Shown: positions 18,416-27,369, numbered from the stretch's first letter. The stretch: 64,000 nt of DNA from an uncultured Eubacterium sp. (GCA_910586445.1 CAJUHV010000007.1:1-64000); one strand, 5' to 3'. Numbers and translations are program-made. The notes: generated from the sequence alone by a model not told the origin.

Positions 18416-19150
18416 CTAAGCCTTGGCAGCTGCGGCCTTTACCAGAAGCATCATAGGACGGCGCAGCTCATCCTTCATGCCCGGAATATCCATCATGTCT
18501 GTGGGCGGCACTGCTTCTTCTACTGCTTTAAGCTCAAAACCGCTGTTTAACAGTCCCATTAATATCTGTGTCAGCGTGTGGTGCTGTTTTATTACCTCAC
18601 ATCCTAAAAAGTGCGTGCTGCGTTCACCCGGATAAAAATAGCTGTCAACCGGCCAGTATAAAGGTGTCCCGGTGTCTGTATAGATCCAGTCCTGCCCGGC
18701 TGCTGCGGTAAAAACCGGGTGTTCGATATTAAAAATAAATATCCCGCCCGGTTTCAGCGTCTGATGTACTTTTTGAAATATTTGATCCAGATTTTTGATA
18801 TAGTGCAGGGCAAGATTTGAGACGGCGCAGTCCCATTCATTTTTTGGATACTCATAGGCTTCTATTCCGCAGACACGATATTCAATCAGGCTGCCTGCGC
18901 TGCGCCTTTTGGCTTCTGCAATCATCTTTGTGCTCAGATCAAGCCCCAGTACCCGTTCGGCGCCCTGGTCTGCCGCAAACCTGCAGTGCCAGCCGTATCC
19001 GCACCCTAAGTCAAGCATGCTTTTTCCCTGGAGCGCAGGGAACAAGGGCTTTAACTGATGCCATTCTCCGGCTGCACTTAATCCGTCCCTGCTGCGGGAC
19101 ATTTTGGCGTATTCTTCGAAAAATTTTGGGTTGTCATATTCATTGTGCAT
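18416..19150 (-). CDS. Class I SAM-dependent methyltransferase
   Basis: A 244-residue cytoplasmic methyltransferase of the UbiE/type-11 group. The SAM-binding motif MLDLGCGYGWHCRFAADQGA (about residues 40-59) is followed by VLGLDLSTKMI with the ribose-binding acid, then the motif-IV region WDCAVSNLALHYI and a post-motif LKPGGIFIFNIEHPVF. The substrate cannot be told. An AGGAGG site precedes ATG 19150. It ends 12 bp from the GH32 stop, tail to tail, with no visible terminator between. Confidence 0.85.
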   Translation of the reverse strand: MHNEYDNPKFFEEYAKMSRSRDGLSAAGEWHQLKPLFPALQGKSMLDLGCGYGWHCRFAADQGAERVLGLDLSTKMIAEAKRRSAGSLIEYRVCGIEAYEYPKNEWDCAVSNLALHYIKNLDQIFQKVHQTLKPGGIFIFNIEHPVFTAAAGQDWIYTDTGTPLYWPVDSYFYPGERSTHFLGCEVIKQHHTLTQILMGLLNSGFELKAVEEAVPPTDMMDIPGMKDELRRPMMLLVKAAAAKA

Positions 19151-19231
19151 GGCCTGTTGTCCTCCTGTTTTGAATTTTATGTAATTAATTTATTATATCA
19201 CAAATCAGCGGGTACAGAAAGGGCGATATGC

Positions 19232-19260
19232 TTGACATGTTATAGTGAATATATTATCGT
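19232..19260 (+). promoter_or_regulatory. Promoter of the AI-2E-family gene
   Basis: Consensus TTGACA (19232-19237), a 17-bp spacer and TATCGT (19255-19260). The -10 is weak, as often seen at regulated promoters; the downstream palindrome overlaps it. Confidence 0.6.
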
Positions 19261-19292
19261 ATATGGAATAGGGAGATGAAATCCCATATACG
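19258..19292. promoter_or_regulatory. Palindrome over the -10/start region of the AI-2E-family gene
   Basis: CGTATATGG (19258-19266) and CCATATACG (19284-19292) are perfect inverted arms 17 bp apart, with an inner GGGA/TCCC pair. The left arm overlaps the -10 and the right arm touches AAAGGAG, the ribosome site. It could be an operator or, if transcription starts upstream, an mRNA hairpin next to the Shine-Dalgarno. Confidence 0.45.
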
Positions 19293-19309
19293 AAAGGAGA
19301 AGGGGTGCT

Positions 19310-20512
19310 ATGAGGAAAGAAGATTGGAAGAGAATCTTTTATCAGTCACTGACAGGCTTTGTCTCTCTTGCGCTGGCAATTCTGCTATATTTTGCCATAC
19401 AGAAATTTGGACAGATCAGTGAGGCGTTTCATTGGATTCTGGGAGTTTTAAAGCCGTTTATATTTGGCGGGGTATTGGCATATCTGTTAAAGACGCCGTG
19501 CAATTTTTTAGAAAAGAGAATGGAAGCGGTGCTGCCTCAAAAGCAGAAAAAGATGGCGCGGGGACTGACGGTGCTTTTGGTAATGATCCTGACATTTCTT
19601 ATTATTTACCTGCTGCTGAGCATGGTAATTCCTGAGATGGTGAGCAGCATTATGATATTAATTAATGCGGTGCCGCAGAAAATTGACCAGTTTGCTGACT
19701 GGCTGACCGGCATGTTAGATGGAAATGAGGTAGCGCAGAGATATGTAAATACCGGAATTACCAGTCTGGAAAACAGGCTGGAGCAGTGGGCAGGTTCAGA
19801 GCTGCTGCCTACGATGCAGGGGATGATGGGAGGATTTGCGAATACGGTCGGCTCTGTATTTGGAATGATCAGCAATGCTGTGATCGGACTGATTATCTGT
19901 ATTTACCTGCTGCTGGACCGCAAAGTACTGGCAGGGCAGGCAAAGCTGGTATTATACGCCGTGTTTAAAGAAAAATGGGCGGATAAGATACTGGAGGAAG
20001 TGACGTTTGTTGACAAGACGTTTGTAGGATTTTTTGGAGGAAAGATCTTAGACAGCGCCATAGTGGGCGTGCTCTGCTACATATTCTGCCTGATCATGAC
20101 GTTTGCCATGGATTTTCCAAATGCGGTGCTGATCAGCGTGATCGTCGGCGTCACCAATATCATACCTTATTTCGGGCCGTATATCGGTGCAGTCCCATCT
20201 GCGCTTCTGGTATTGATTTCCAGTCCGTTAAACTGTGTGATTTTCATTGTATTTATCATTGTACTGCAGCAGTTTGACGGAAATATCTTAGGGCCGAAGC
20301 TGCTGGCAGACAGCGTAGGGCTGACCGGGTTCTGGGTGCTTTTTTCTATTACGCTGTTTCAGGGCTTTTTCGGGTTTGCAGGCATATTGGTAGGCGTTCC
20401 GGTATTTGCCGTGATTTATGATATGATTAAGAGTTTGGTTGTAATAGGATTGAAAAAACATGGTAAGCTGGAACTGCTGGGGATAAATTCTCCGCATCAT
20501 CCTAGACATTAG
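19310..20512 (+). CDS. AI-2E family (PerM-like) membrane protein
   Basis: A 400-residue polytopic membrane protein with about seven to eight hydrophobic helices and the conserved core VTNIIPYFGPYIGAVPSALLVLISSP plus GNILGPKLLADSVGLTGFWVLFSI typical of the AI-2E transporter/PerM family. Members are credited with autoinducer-2 export, Na+/H+ exchange or other roles; the function here is open. The final residues GINSPHHPRH and the stop codon are encoded by an interspersed palindromic repeat (20479-20573), so the native C terminus has been replaced. Confidence 0.88.
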   Translation: MRKEDWKRIFYQSLTGFVSLALAILLYFAIQKFGQISEAFHWILGVLKPFIFGGVLAYLLKTPCNFLEKRMEAVLPQKQKKMARGLTVLLVMILTFLIIYLLLSMVIPEMVSSIMILINAVPQKIDQFADWLTGMLDGNEVAQRYVNTGITSLENRLEQWAGSELLPTMQGMMGGFANTVGSVFGMISNAVIGLIICIYLLLDRKVLAGQAKLVLYAVFKEKWADKILEEVTFVDKTFVGFFGGKILDSAIVGVLCYIFCLIMTFAMDFPNAVLISVIVGVTNIIPYFGPYIGAVPSALLVLISSPLNCVIFIVFIIVLQQFDGNILGPKLLADSVGLTGFWVLFSITLFQGFFGFAGILVGVPVFAVIYDMIKSLVVIGLKKHGKLELLGINSPHHPRH

Positions 20513-20573
20513 TAGTCCAGGAAGCTTGAAATGGGGAGTGCAGATCGCGGGAATGATTTTTAAGACACGCTCC
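20479..20573 (-). repeat. CTAG palindromic repeat, half copy (long subtype), overlaps gene end
   Basis: Matches one half of the interspersed element, inverted: GGGATAAATTC, the subtype-specific TAGACATTAGTAGTCC and AGCTTGAAATGGGG blocks, GCAGATCGCGGGAATG and the terminus GATTTTTAAGACACGCTC. The other half is missing. Its left edge lies inside the AI-2E-family coding sequence and supplies that gene's stop codon. Confidence 0.85.
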
Positions 20574-20601
20574 AGAATTGTTAGTGATAAAATGTGGAAA
20601 T

Positions 20602-20705
20602 GGGCTGTCGCATTAAGAAAAATGATACAAGATATAGTTGGTATAAATCATTCTTCTATACTATATCTTGTATATGTTTTGCTTAGTGCGACAGCCCCTT
20701 TTTGT
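20602..20705 (+). terminator. Long double-stem terminator
   Basis: Outer stem GGGCTGTCGCATTAAG (20602-20617) with CTTAGTGCGACAGCCC (20682-20697, one G-T pair) encloses a perfect 14-bp inner stem ATACAAGATATAGT (20625-20638) with ACTATATCTTGTAT (20660-20673). TTTTTG follows. This is a terminator for the AI-2E-family gene, unusually long at 96 nt; a stable processed RNA is possible. Confidence 0.75.
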
Positions 20706-20987
20706 GTTTTGTCTAAAGCAGTACATATGCGCAAAAGAGGCAGGCAGATAATTTGGAAATGAATGATTTTTCTGTTTTTTTTGTGGCTGATCTGATGCCG
20801 GTATCGGTTATGATACGAATCAAGAAAAAAATTGTCGGTTTACCTTATTTTTTGTAGATTATATGACGCATTTTATTATTGAGCGGTATTTTACTGTCAA
20901 AGTAAGGTAGCCAAAAATCCCGGATTCTGTTAGAATAGGGTACAAGAAGTAGACAGTCGGGGCTGTCTGGGAAGGAAGGTTTAGAGA

Positions 20988-22463
20988 ATGAGAAAGCAGA
21001 AGTCGGCAGCAAAGTCTGCACTGATTGTTTCAGCCATCGTTTTGATTTTTTTGCTGATCGCACTCCTGGTCTGTTATTTTTGTACGGCATCCTATTATGC
21101 GAGGCATTTTTTCCCGGGAACGGTGCTCAACGGCGTCGCAGTGGATAAGATGACGGTAGAGGAAGCAGAGGATAAGGTAGCGCGGGAAGTTGCGGATTAT
21201 ATTTTTACAATTAAGACCCGTGACGGGGAAAAGTACCAGATCATAGGGCCTGACATTGATTATGCATATGTGCCGGGTACCGAAATCAAAGATATTTTAG
21301 AGCAGCAGGATAATTATAAGTGGCTTTCAGAGAGAAAAGGTAAAAAAGAATTTGATCTGGAGGTATCGGCTGCATATAATGAACAGAAACTGGATCAGAA
21401 GATCTCTGAGCTGGAGTGTTTTCAGCCGGATTATATTAAAAAGCCTAAGGATGCATACCTGCAGGAGACAGAGGTAGGATTTGAGCTGGTTGAAGCAGAA
21501 GCAGGCAATCAGTTAAAGCTCGCAAAAGTCCAGAAGCTGGCACGTGAAGCAGTTGATTTTGGAGAGGAAGAGCTGCAGCTGACGGATGAGGTTTATAAAC
21601 AGCCTAAGGTAAAATCGGACGATGCACATTTGGCAGAAGCTCTGACAGAAATCAATTCCTATCTGAAAACGACGATTAAATATGATGTGGGCGAAAATGG
21701 AGAAGTGCTGGACCACCAGACAATTAAGGAATGGATTACAATCGGGGATGATTATTCAGTCGTATTTGATGAGTCCAAGGTGACGAATTATGTGCAGTAT
21801 CTGGCAAGCAAATACAATACTTATGGAGATATACGAGAGTTTAAGACGACTGCAGGAGGCAAGGTAAAAATCGGCGGCGGCGATTATGGCTGGGTCATTG
21901 ATAAGGAAAAGGAAAAGGCACAGCTTTTGTCGGAAATACAGTCTGGCAAAACAATCGAGCGTGAGCCGGTATTTAACCAGACCGCAGTTGTAAAAAGTGA
22001 GACATATGATATCGGGGATACTTACATTGAGGTCGATTATACAAACCAGCATATGTATTATTATGAAAAGGGCAAGCTGAAGCTGGAAACAGATGTCGTA
22101 ACAGGCAATATCAGCAGAAACAACGGCTCGCCGGATGGTGTATACAAGATTGTGTACAAGGAGAGGGATGCTACGCTGGTCGGGGAAACTTATGAGTCTG
22201 ACGTAGATTATTTTATGGTGTTTGCGTATAATGTAGGGTTCCATGATGCAGACTGGCGGAATGAGTTTGGACAGGAGATTTATAAGACATCTGGTTCGCA
22301 TGGCTGTATCAATATGCCGCCTGAAAAGGCAGAGGAGTTATACCAGATTCTGCAGGTAGGGACTCCGGTTATTGCTTATTACAGGGAGCCGGTCGAGCTG
22401 ACGGCAGAAAATGCAAAGATTTCGAATGCGTATTCTTATGTGAATAAGGAGCGCGAGCAGTAA
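20988..22463 (+). CDS. L,D-transpeptidase (YkuD domain) with N-terminal anchor
   Basis: 491 residues: a membrane anchor at ~10-35 (IVSAIVLIFLLIALLVCYF), an extracellular region of putative peptidoglycan-binding repeats (FPGTVLNGVAVDKMTVEEAEDKV), then a C-terminal YkuD domain with GFHDADW and the catalytic motif SGSHGCINMP (Cys ~443). Such enzymes form 3-3 cross-links in peptidoglycan or attach proteins to it. GGAAGG precedes ATG 20988. Monocistronic, with hairpins on both sides. Confidence 0.92.
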   Translation: MRKQKSAAKSALIVSAIVLIFLLIALLVCYFCTASYYARHFFPGTVLNGVAVDKMTVEEAEDKVAREVADYIFTIKTRDGEKYQIIGPDIDYAYVPGTEIKDILEQQDNYKWLSERKGKKEFDLEVSAAYNEQKLDQKISELECFQPDYIKKPKDAYLQETEVGFELVEAEAGNQLKLAKVQKLAREAVDFGEEELQLTDEVYKQPKVKSDDAHLAEALTEINSYLKTTIKYDVGENGEVLDHQTIKEWITIGDDYSVVFDESKVTNYVQYLASKYNTYGDIREFKTTAGGKVKIGGGDYGWVIDKEKEKAQLLSEIQSGKTIEREPVFNQTAVVKSETYDIGDTYIEVDYTNQHMYYYEKGKLKLETDVVTGNISRNNGSPDGVYKIVYKERDATLVGETYESDVDYFMVFAYNVGFHDADWRNEFGQEIYKTSGSHGCINMPPEKAEELYQILQVGTPVIAYYREPVELTAENAKISNAYSYVNKEREQ

Positions 22464-22549
22464 GTTAAGGTCAGGATAGGGATGTTCTGCATAGCTGTAT
22501 AAATGGAGAACTATAAGTAGATATAGAGTACCAAACAGTGTAAACATTG

Positions 22550-22582
22550 AGCCGCTGCCGATTGAATGGCAGCGGCTTAAAA
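22550..22582. terminator. Hairpin after the L,D-transpeptidase gene
   Basis: Perfect 10-bp GC-rich stem AGCCGCTGCC (22550-22559) with GGCAGCGGCT (22568-22577) and an 8-nt loop. The T tract is poor. It separates the convergent transpeptidase gene and the interrupted gene at 22668-23630. Confidence 0.6.
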
Positions 22583-22667
22583 ATCATTGCAATAAATCAT
22601 TGTTTGAGGAGACGGTATAAAGTCTGGATCTTTAAATATTAACATTATGCACTTTTTGCTGTTTTGA

Positions 22668-23630
22668 TCATTTATTTGAATGCTGCATATTAAAATAATA
22701 TTGTAAAAGCTGATAAATGCGTGCTTCTCCATGAGATAAATTTTTATCATTGAATATGGGAGGCTTTATAGTTACCAGCTGTTTATTGAACAGCCTATGA
22801 TATAGATCAAGCGTATCGTCGTCTATATAGCTGATGATCGTATCCAGATACAGCGGGTCCATATCTGGAAAAAGAGCGCATATGACTTTTTTTGGTATAT
22901 TCAGCTTCAGCATTCGGATGATATGTTCAATTTTTTGGATTTCAAGCAGGCTGTCTACTTCCATCTGAATGCCCAGAAAGCACTGTTCCAGATAAGACGG
23001 TTTTGAGCTGTCGTCCGGTTTATCCATTTCAACTGTCATATTTATAGGAACTTCGCAGGAAGTTTTATTTTTCGTATATTCTTTGCCGTCGTTATCTTCG
23101 GCACTCCATAATTGATTAAGTAATATGGCATATTCTGCACGCAGCTGATCAGAGGCATAATGAGCGGCCAGTTCTGCAATCTGCCTGTCATTGCCGAGGT
23201 AAAAATGATACAATAATTTTTCTAACAGAATCGTATCCAGAGCCTCATCATCGGATAAGCTGCTTTTTAGTAGTTTCCATTTTTCATGTTCTAGAGCGTG
23301 TTTGAAAAATGCTTTCTGTGAGATGTGCTTCACACTTAGTGGAGAATTTATCCCAAATTTATGAGGCATAGCGGGCTATGTTGATTAAATTTGGGATGAA
23401 TTATCCGCAAAGTGGGGAGTGCAGATCACAGGAATGATTTTTCAAACACGCTCTAGTGCAGCCTGCATAGATGCAGTGCAGATGCCTTTGAAAAATAAAG
23501 GGAGAAAACAGTTCCATAGCTGGTGGTAAGGCTTATTTTTAAAAAACTGCTTTTGATCTGGTGTTTCGCCAGATCTCCATTTTGAAAGGTAGAGTAAAAA
23601 ATCGTTAAACAGTAGATCTCTGTCGTGCAT
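22668..23630 (-). pseudogene. Unknown-function gene split by a palindromic repeat insertion
   Basis: Read from ATG 23630 (GGAGG at 23642-23646), the protein starts MHDRDLLFNDFLLYLSKW and reaches SMQAAL at residue 59. There the element 23291-23456 intervenes and reads ERV-stop. After the element the same frame continues EHEKWKLLKSSL and runs 207 more residues to 22668. Removing the 162 bp from one CTAG to the other restores an uninterrupted 266-residue frame. The downstream part is also an open frame of 233 residues starting at ATG 23369 inside the repeat, with no good ribosome site. I do not recognise the family; it is mostly helical and acidic, without signal peptide or membrane segments. 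Confidence 0.75.
23291..23456 (-). repeat. CTAG palindromic repeat, full copy (short subtype), inside a gene
   Basis: Full 166-bp unit from CTAG to CTAG. Terminal inverted repeats GAGCGTGTTTGAAAAAT face inward, and the two halves are near-complementary along their whole length, with centre CATAGC-GG-GCTATG. Flanks rejoin exactly in frame if one CTAG (or the TA within it) is counted as target duplication. Confidence 0.92.
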
Positions 23631-23798
23631 AATATGATAAACCTCCAATCGTAATATATAAAATCATTATATATATTAATATTAATCATGTCAATTGAAA
23701 AGTGTAAAAGAGTGATGTTTTTAATGGAAAATCATACGGACTTTGCAGTGAATGCAAGTCCTGTGTGAACAGTAACGGAAAATTGCATTTATACGAAA

Positions 23799-23837
23799 AC
23801 AGGCCTGACCAATATATTAGCTGGCAGGCCTGTTTTT
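23799..23837. terminator. Bidirectional terminator downstream of fhs
   Basis: ACAGGCCTG (23799-23807) pairs with CAGGCCTGT (23825-23833). T tracts lie on both sides (TTTTT on plus, TTTTCG on minus), so it can end the minus-strand fhs transcript about 100 bp after its stop. Confidence 0.75.
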
Positions 23838-23912
23838 CAGAAAGTTTTTGAGAACGAAATCTTTCTATCTCTCTATCTTATTATTTTATTATTATATTTT
23901 ATGTTTTTACGG

Positions 23913-23932
23913 CATGTTCAGACATGCTCTAG
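23913..23932. repeat. Terminal fragment of the palindromic repeat at the fhs stop
   Basis: CATGTTCAGACATGCTCTAG matches the element's outer 20 bp with a few changes. The fhs stop codon TAG is formed by its CTAG. Only the terminus remains. Confidence 0.6.
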
Positions 23933-25599
23933 AACAGCCCGGTTATATGCCCGTTTTCATCTACATCAATTCCATATGCAGCAGGCGTCTTGGACAATCC
24001 TGGCATAGTCATAATGGCTCCGGTCAGCACGACTACAAATCCGGCTCCGGCACTTACATAGACATCGCGGACATTTAATGTAAATCCGCTCGGCCGGCCG
24101 AGCTTATACTGATCGTCGGATAAAGAATACTGCGTCTTGGCAATACATACCGGAAGGTTTCCAAAACCAAGCTCTGTCAATTTCGCAAGTGTCCGTTCGG
24201 CAGCAGGCGTATAGGCTACGTCAGCGGCACCATAAATCTGTGTCGCAACGGTGTGTATTTTATCTTTTAAAGGCAGGTCGTCTGGATATAAAGGCTTAAA
24301 ATCAGAGGTTTTTTCCTCCAGCGTCTGTAATACTTTTTCCGCCAGCTCGATACCGCCCTCGCCGCCTTTTTCCCATACTCTGGATAAGGCAAATTCACAG
24401 CCTTTTTCTTCACAGAAGCTGCGGATATATTCGTATTCTGCCGCAGTATCTGTCAGGAATGAATTCAGTGTTACGACGATAGGCACCTGATATTTCTGCA
24501 GGTTTTCAATATGCTTTTCTAAGTTGCATATGCCTTTTTTAAGAGCCTCTAAGTTTTCTGTGGAAAGATCTGCCTTAGGGACTCCGCCGTTGTATTTTAG
24601 GGCACGTACGGTAGCGACGAGTACGACGGCATCCGGCTTCAGCCCTGCCTTGCCGCATTTGATGTCAAAGAATTTTTCCGCACCCAGGTCTGCACCGAAT
24701 CCGGCTTCGGTAATGACATAATCGGCGATCTTTAATGCAGTTTTGGTAGCACGTATGGAATTACATCCGTGAGCGATATTTGCAAACGGGCCGCCGTGCA
24801 CGATTGCTCCAGTGTGTTCCAGGGTCTGGATCAGGTTTGGCTTTAGGGCGTCCTTTAACAGTGCTGCCATTGCGCCGACGGCCTGCAGCTGTCCGGCAGT
24901 CACAGGGGCACCTTCATAATTATAAGCAACAATGATTTCGCTCAGGCGTTTTTTTAAGTCGGCCATATCGGAAGCAAGGCATAAGATAGCCATAATCTCA
25001 GTAGCAACTGTGATCACAAAATGATCTTCCCGAACAAAACCGTCCGATTTGGAGCCGAGTCCTACAACAATATTGCGCAGGGAGCGGTCATTCATATCCA
25101 TGCATCGTTTCCACACAACCTGTCTGGTGTCAATATTCAGCGCGTTTCCCTGCTGGATGTGGTTGTCTAAGAGTGCAGCAAGCAGATTGTTTGCTGCGGT
25201 GATGGCATGAAAATCTCCGGTAAAATGCAGATTGAGGTCTTCCATCGGAACGACCTGCGAATAACCGCCGCCTGCAGCGCCGCCTTTGATGCCGAAGCAC
25301 GGCCCTAAGGAAGGCTCACGCAGGGCAAGCAGGCATTTTTTTCCTAGCTTTCCAAATGCCTGACCAAGGCCTATGCTTGTGGTAGTCTTTCCTTCACCGG
25401 CAGGCGTGGGATTGATGGCAGTGACAAGTATGAGCTTTCCGTCTTTTTGGTCTTTTGTCCTTGCAATGAGATCATCGGACAGCTTTGCCTTATATCTGCC
25501 GTATAATTCTAAATCGTCTTCGTCTATGCCGTATGCGGCTGCGATTTCGCGGATGTGCAGCAGGCTGGCATCCTGTGCGATTTGTATATCTGTTTTCAT
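23929..25599 (-). CDS. fhs: Formate-tetrahydrofolate ligase
   Basis: ATP-dependent ligase making 10-formyl-THF from formate and THF, used for purine synthesis and C1/acetogenic metabolism. At 556 residues it is standard length. The P-loop PTPAGEGKTTTSIGLGQ (~65-81) and the signature GIKGGAAGGGYSQVVPMEDLNLHFTGD (two overlapping family patterns) are clear. An AGGAGG site precedes ATG 25599. It is monocistronic. The stop codon coincides with a repeat-derived CTAG, although the protein ends ITGLF as family members often do. Confidence 0.97.
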   Translation of the reverse strand: MKTDIQIAQDASLLHIREIAAAYGIDEDDLELYGRYKAKLSDDLIARTKDQKDGKLILVTAINPTPAGEGKTTTSIGLGQAFGKLGKKCLLALREPSLGPCFGIKGGAAGGGYSQVVPMEDLNLHFTGDFHAITAANNLLAALLDNHIQQGNALNIDTRQVVWKRCMDMNDRSLRNIVVGLGSKSDGFVREDHFVITVATEIMAILCLASDMADLKKRLSEIIVAYNYEGAPVTAGQLQAVGAMAALLKDALKPNLIQTLEHTGAIVHGGPFANIAHGCNSIRATKTALKIADYVITEAGFGADLGAEKFFDIKCGKAGLKPDAVVLVATVRALKYNGGVPKADLSTENLEALKKGICNLEKHIENLQKYQVPIVVTLNSFLTDTAAEYEYIRSFCEEKGCEFALSRVWEKGGEGGIELAEKVLQTLEEKTSDFKPLYPDDLPLKDKIHTVATQIYGAADVAYTPAAERTLAKLTELGFGNLPVCIAKTQYSLSDDQYKLGRPSGFTLNVRDVYVSAGAGFVVVLTGAIMTMPGLSKTPAAYGIDVDENGHITGLF

Positions 25600-25702
25600 A
25601 TGGCCTCCTCCTTATTGCTTTTTTATGCTATCGTACCTGATTTTAACATATCAGGCGAATAAAGTCACTATGCAAATAATTTTGGATTGTAGTCGAAATC
25701 AA

Positions 25703-26206
25703 TTAAGGAGCGGCAAATAATGCAATATGCGGAGGCATCCAGGTAAATAGAATAAATGCGAGTGCGCAGACAGCCAGAATCAGGAAAAAAGGAATATTTG
25801 ACAGTGTGTAGCGGGTGCCTTCTTTCAGATAGTGGCAGCTGTAGCAGAATGCCAGAATAACGCCTGCGAAGAACAGGCCGATATCAGCCGGAATCCATGT
25901 AAAGCCGAGTATGCCGCTGTACGTATAAAAGCCCGCAGTAATAAAAGCCATGCCGATTAATATGGCATAGGTCTTAATATTCCAGTAATCGGTGTCCGGC
26001 TGGTCCAGCAGGTAATACTCTGCTATGCTTACGAACAGCAGCGGGTAGAACAATAGTTTTAAATGCTCCCAGACCGATTCATTGACCGGGGCAATCCATG
26101 CGGCAAGCGGTGAATGCCCGCTCCAGCCGTACACGAAATGAAGCAGGATACCGCCTGCTAAGGTAATAAGGCAGCTGAGTGTTTCAACGGATTTCAGCTT
26201 ATGCAT
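25703..26206 (-). CDS. Small polytopic membrane protein (DUF6512-like)
   Basis: 167 residues with about five hydrophobic helices (TLAGGILLHFVYGW, LLFYPLLFVSIAEYYLL, TYAILIGMAFITAGFYTYSGILGF, IGLFFAGVILAFCYSCHYL, IPFFLILAVCALAFILFTW). The opening with the SVWEHLKL segment resembles the uncharacterised DUF6512 family. AGGAGGTTCC-like ribosome site upstream. No function can be inferred from neighbours (fhs downstream, repeat remnant upstream). Confidence 0.6.
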   Translation of the reverse strand: MHKLKSVETLSCLITLAGGILLHFVYGWSGHSPLAAWIAPVNESVWEHLKLLFYPLLFVSIAEYYLLDQPDTDYWNIKTYAILIGMAFITAGFYTYSGILGFTWIPADIGLFFAGVILAFCYSCHYLKEGTRYTLSNIPFFLILAVCALAFILFTWMPPHIALFAAP

Positions 26207-26348
26207 ATTAGGAACCTCCTGTGTGGTAAATGTGTGCGGGTTATGTGAAGGTTTTATTAATATGTGGAAAAATTTTATTTTTATGCAATATTATTCCTGA
26301 TGCCGGGACTATATTTGTGCGGTATGATTTTTGGCAAAGCTCTTTCTT

Positions 26349-26430
26349 TCCCGTGATCTGCACTCCCCGCTTTGCGGATAATTCATCCCAAATTTAATCA
26401 ACATAGCCCGCTATGTCTCATAAATTTGGG
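26349..26430 (+). repeat. CTAG palindromic repeat, truncated copy
   Basis: Contains TTCCCGTGATCTGCACTCCCC-like left-half sequence through the central CATAGCCCGCTATG to ATAAATTTGGG, but both termini are missing. It lies upstream of the small membrane-protein gene. The following 26431-26523 holds a short open stretch (PFDDLKKKFYKKFKKEE...) without a start, probably a gene remnant. Confidence 0.8.
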
Positions 26431-26618
26431 TAAAACGCCATTTGATGATCTGAAAAAGAAGTTTTATAAGAAATTTAAAAAGGAAGAAAATTCACCAAAT
26501 ATTTTATCTTTTCTCAGACTGTAACTGGTATATCCTAAGGCTTTACACCTCTTACATAATCCGCTATAATAATTGCAGCAGCAAATAATATTATATCAAT
26601 CATAAAGGCGGTGGAAGG

Positions 26619-26777
26619 ATGGTAACAGATATGACAGCAGCAGAAACAACTAACATTATTCTTAAATTGACACAAGAGGGATGGGATGCAGATAAAATAA
26701 ATGAGTTTATAGTATTTATTGAAACTCATAGACCATCTGAAGATGAGGCAATGAATATACTCAAAAATAGAAACTGA
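26619..26777 (+). CDS. Small protein of unknown function, 52 aa
   Basis: ATG 26619 to TGA 26777 encodes MVTDMTAAETTNIILKLTQE followed by GWDADKINEFIVFIETHRPSEDEAMN and a basic end. It looks like a compact helical protein; I do not recognise a family, though Lachnospiraceae carry many such orphan proteins. It sits between two copies of a TTACACCT-containing sequence (26541 and 26834), the second part of its terminator. Support is coding-like composition plus a dedicated terminator. Confidence 0.45.
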   Translation: MVTDMTAAETTNIILKLTQEGWDADKINEFIVFIETHRPSEDEAMNILKNRN

Positions 26778-26803
26778 ACAGCAGCATTTAATTGATAATA
26801 CAG

Positions 26804-26849
26804 AGGTGTAAAGTCTTATTGAATTATTAAGGCCTTACACCTTTTTAAT
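26804..26849 (+). terminator. Terminator after the 52-aa gene
   Basis: AGGTGTAA (26804-26811) pairs with TTACACCT (26835-26842), extended by flanking purine-pyrimidine pairs, and is followed by TTTTAATTT. Confidence 0.65.
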
Positions 26850-26915
26850 TTGCATAAATCAAAAATCAAGCCAGTAAAAATCAAAAATTCTATCATATAA
26901 AGGAGAGATCATCAT

Positions 26916-26969
26916 ATGTATATCAAAAGCAGGATTAGACCAGAGAATAAGGAAGGCGGTATGCGGTAA
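26916..26969 (+). pseudogene. Truncated 17-codon frame with strong ribosome site
   Basis: AAAGGAGAG (26900-26908) precedes ATG 26916, giving MYIKSRIRPENKEGGMR then stop. It looks like the 5' stub of a lost gene, abutting inverted integrase debris. Confidence 0.3.
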
Positions 26970-26997
26970 ACTGCAGCAGGTGTTAAGGTCTGTTCTT

Positions 26998-27066
26998 TCA
27001 AGTGAACAGCTGGAACGCTTCGTCCACGGTTAAGTTGTCTGAGTTTTTAAAGGATAATTTTTTCAT
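26998..27066 (-). pseudogene. Remnant of a tyrosine-recombinase N terminus
   Basis: From ATG 27066, with AGAAAGGAGC upstream, the frame reads MKKLSFKNSDNLTVDEAFQLFT then stop. LTVDEAFxLF is typical of the N-terminal SAM-like domain of phage/transposon integrases. No further homologous sequence follows, so it is a stub of a decayed element. Confidence 0.4.
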
Positions 27067-27185
27067 GGAAATGCTCCTTTCTTGTGCTCGTCAAACGTCC
27101 AGAAAACTGTAAATCGGTCTTACGAGTAAAAAAGGAATAAATAGAAATTTTTAGAAAGAAAAAAACCTAGTAAACTTTAAATTTA

Positions 27186-27369
27186 CTAGAGCGTGTTTGA
27201 AAAATGCTTTCCGTGAGATGTGCTTCACACTTGGTACCCAACGGGCATGATATGGAGAATTCATCCCAAATTTATGAGGCATAGCGGGCTATGTTGATTA
27301 AATTTGGGATAGATTCTCCGCTAAGTGGGGAGTGCAGATCGCGGGAATGATTTTTCAAACACGCTCTAG
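27186..27369 (-). repeat. CTAG palindromic repeat, full copy with 18-bp insert
   Basis: 184 bp from CTAG (27186) to CTAG (27366), with both GAGCGTGTTTGAAAAAT ends. Relative to the 166-bp form, one half carries an extra GGTACCCAACGGGCATGATA-type block, a net gain of 18 bp that keeps the element's internal MPHKFG reading frame open. Confidence 0.92.
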
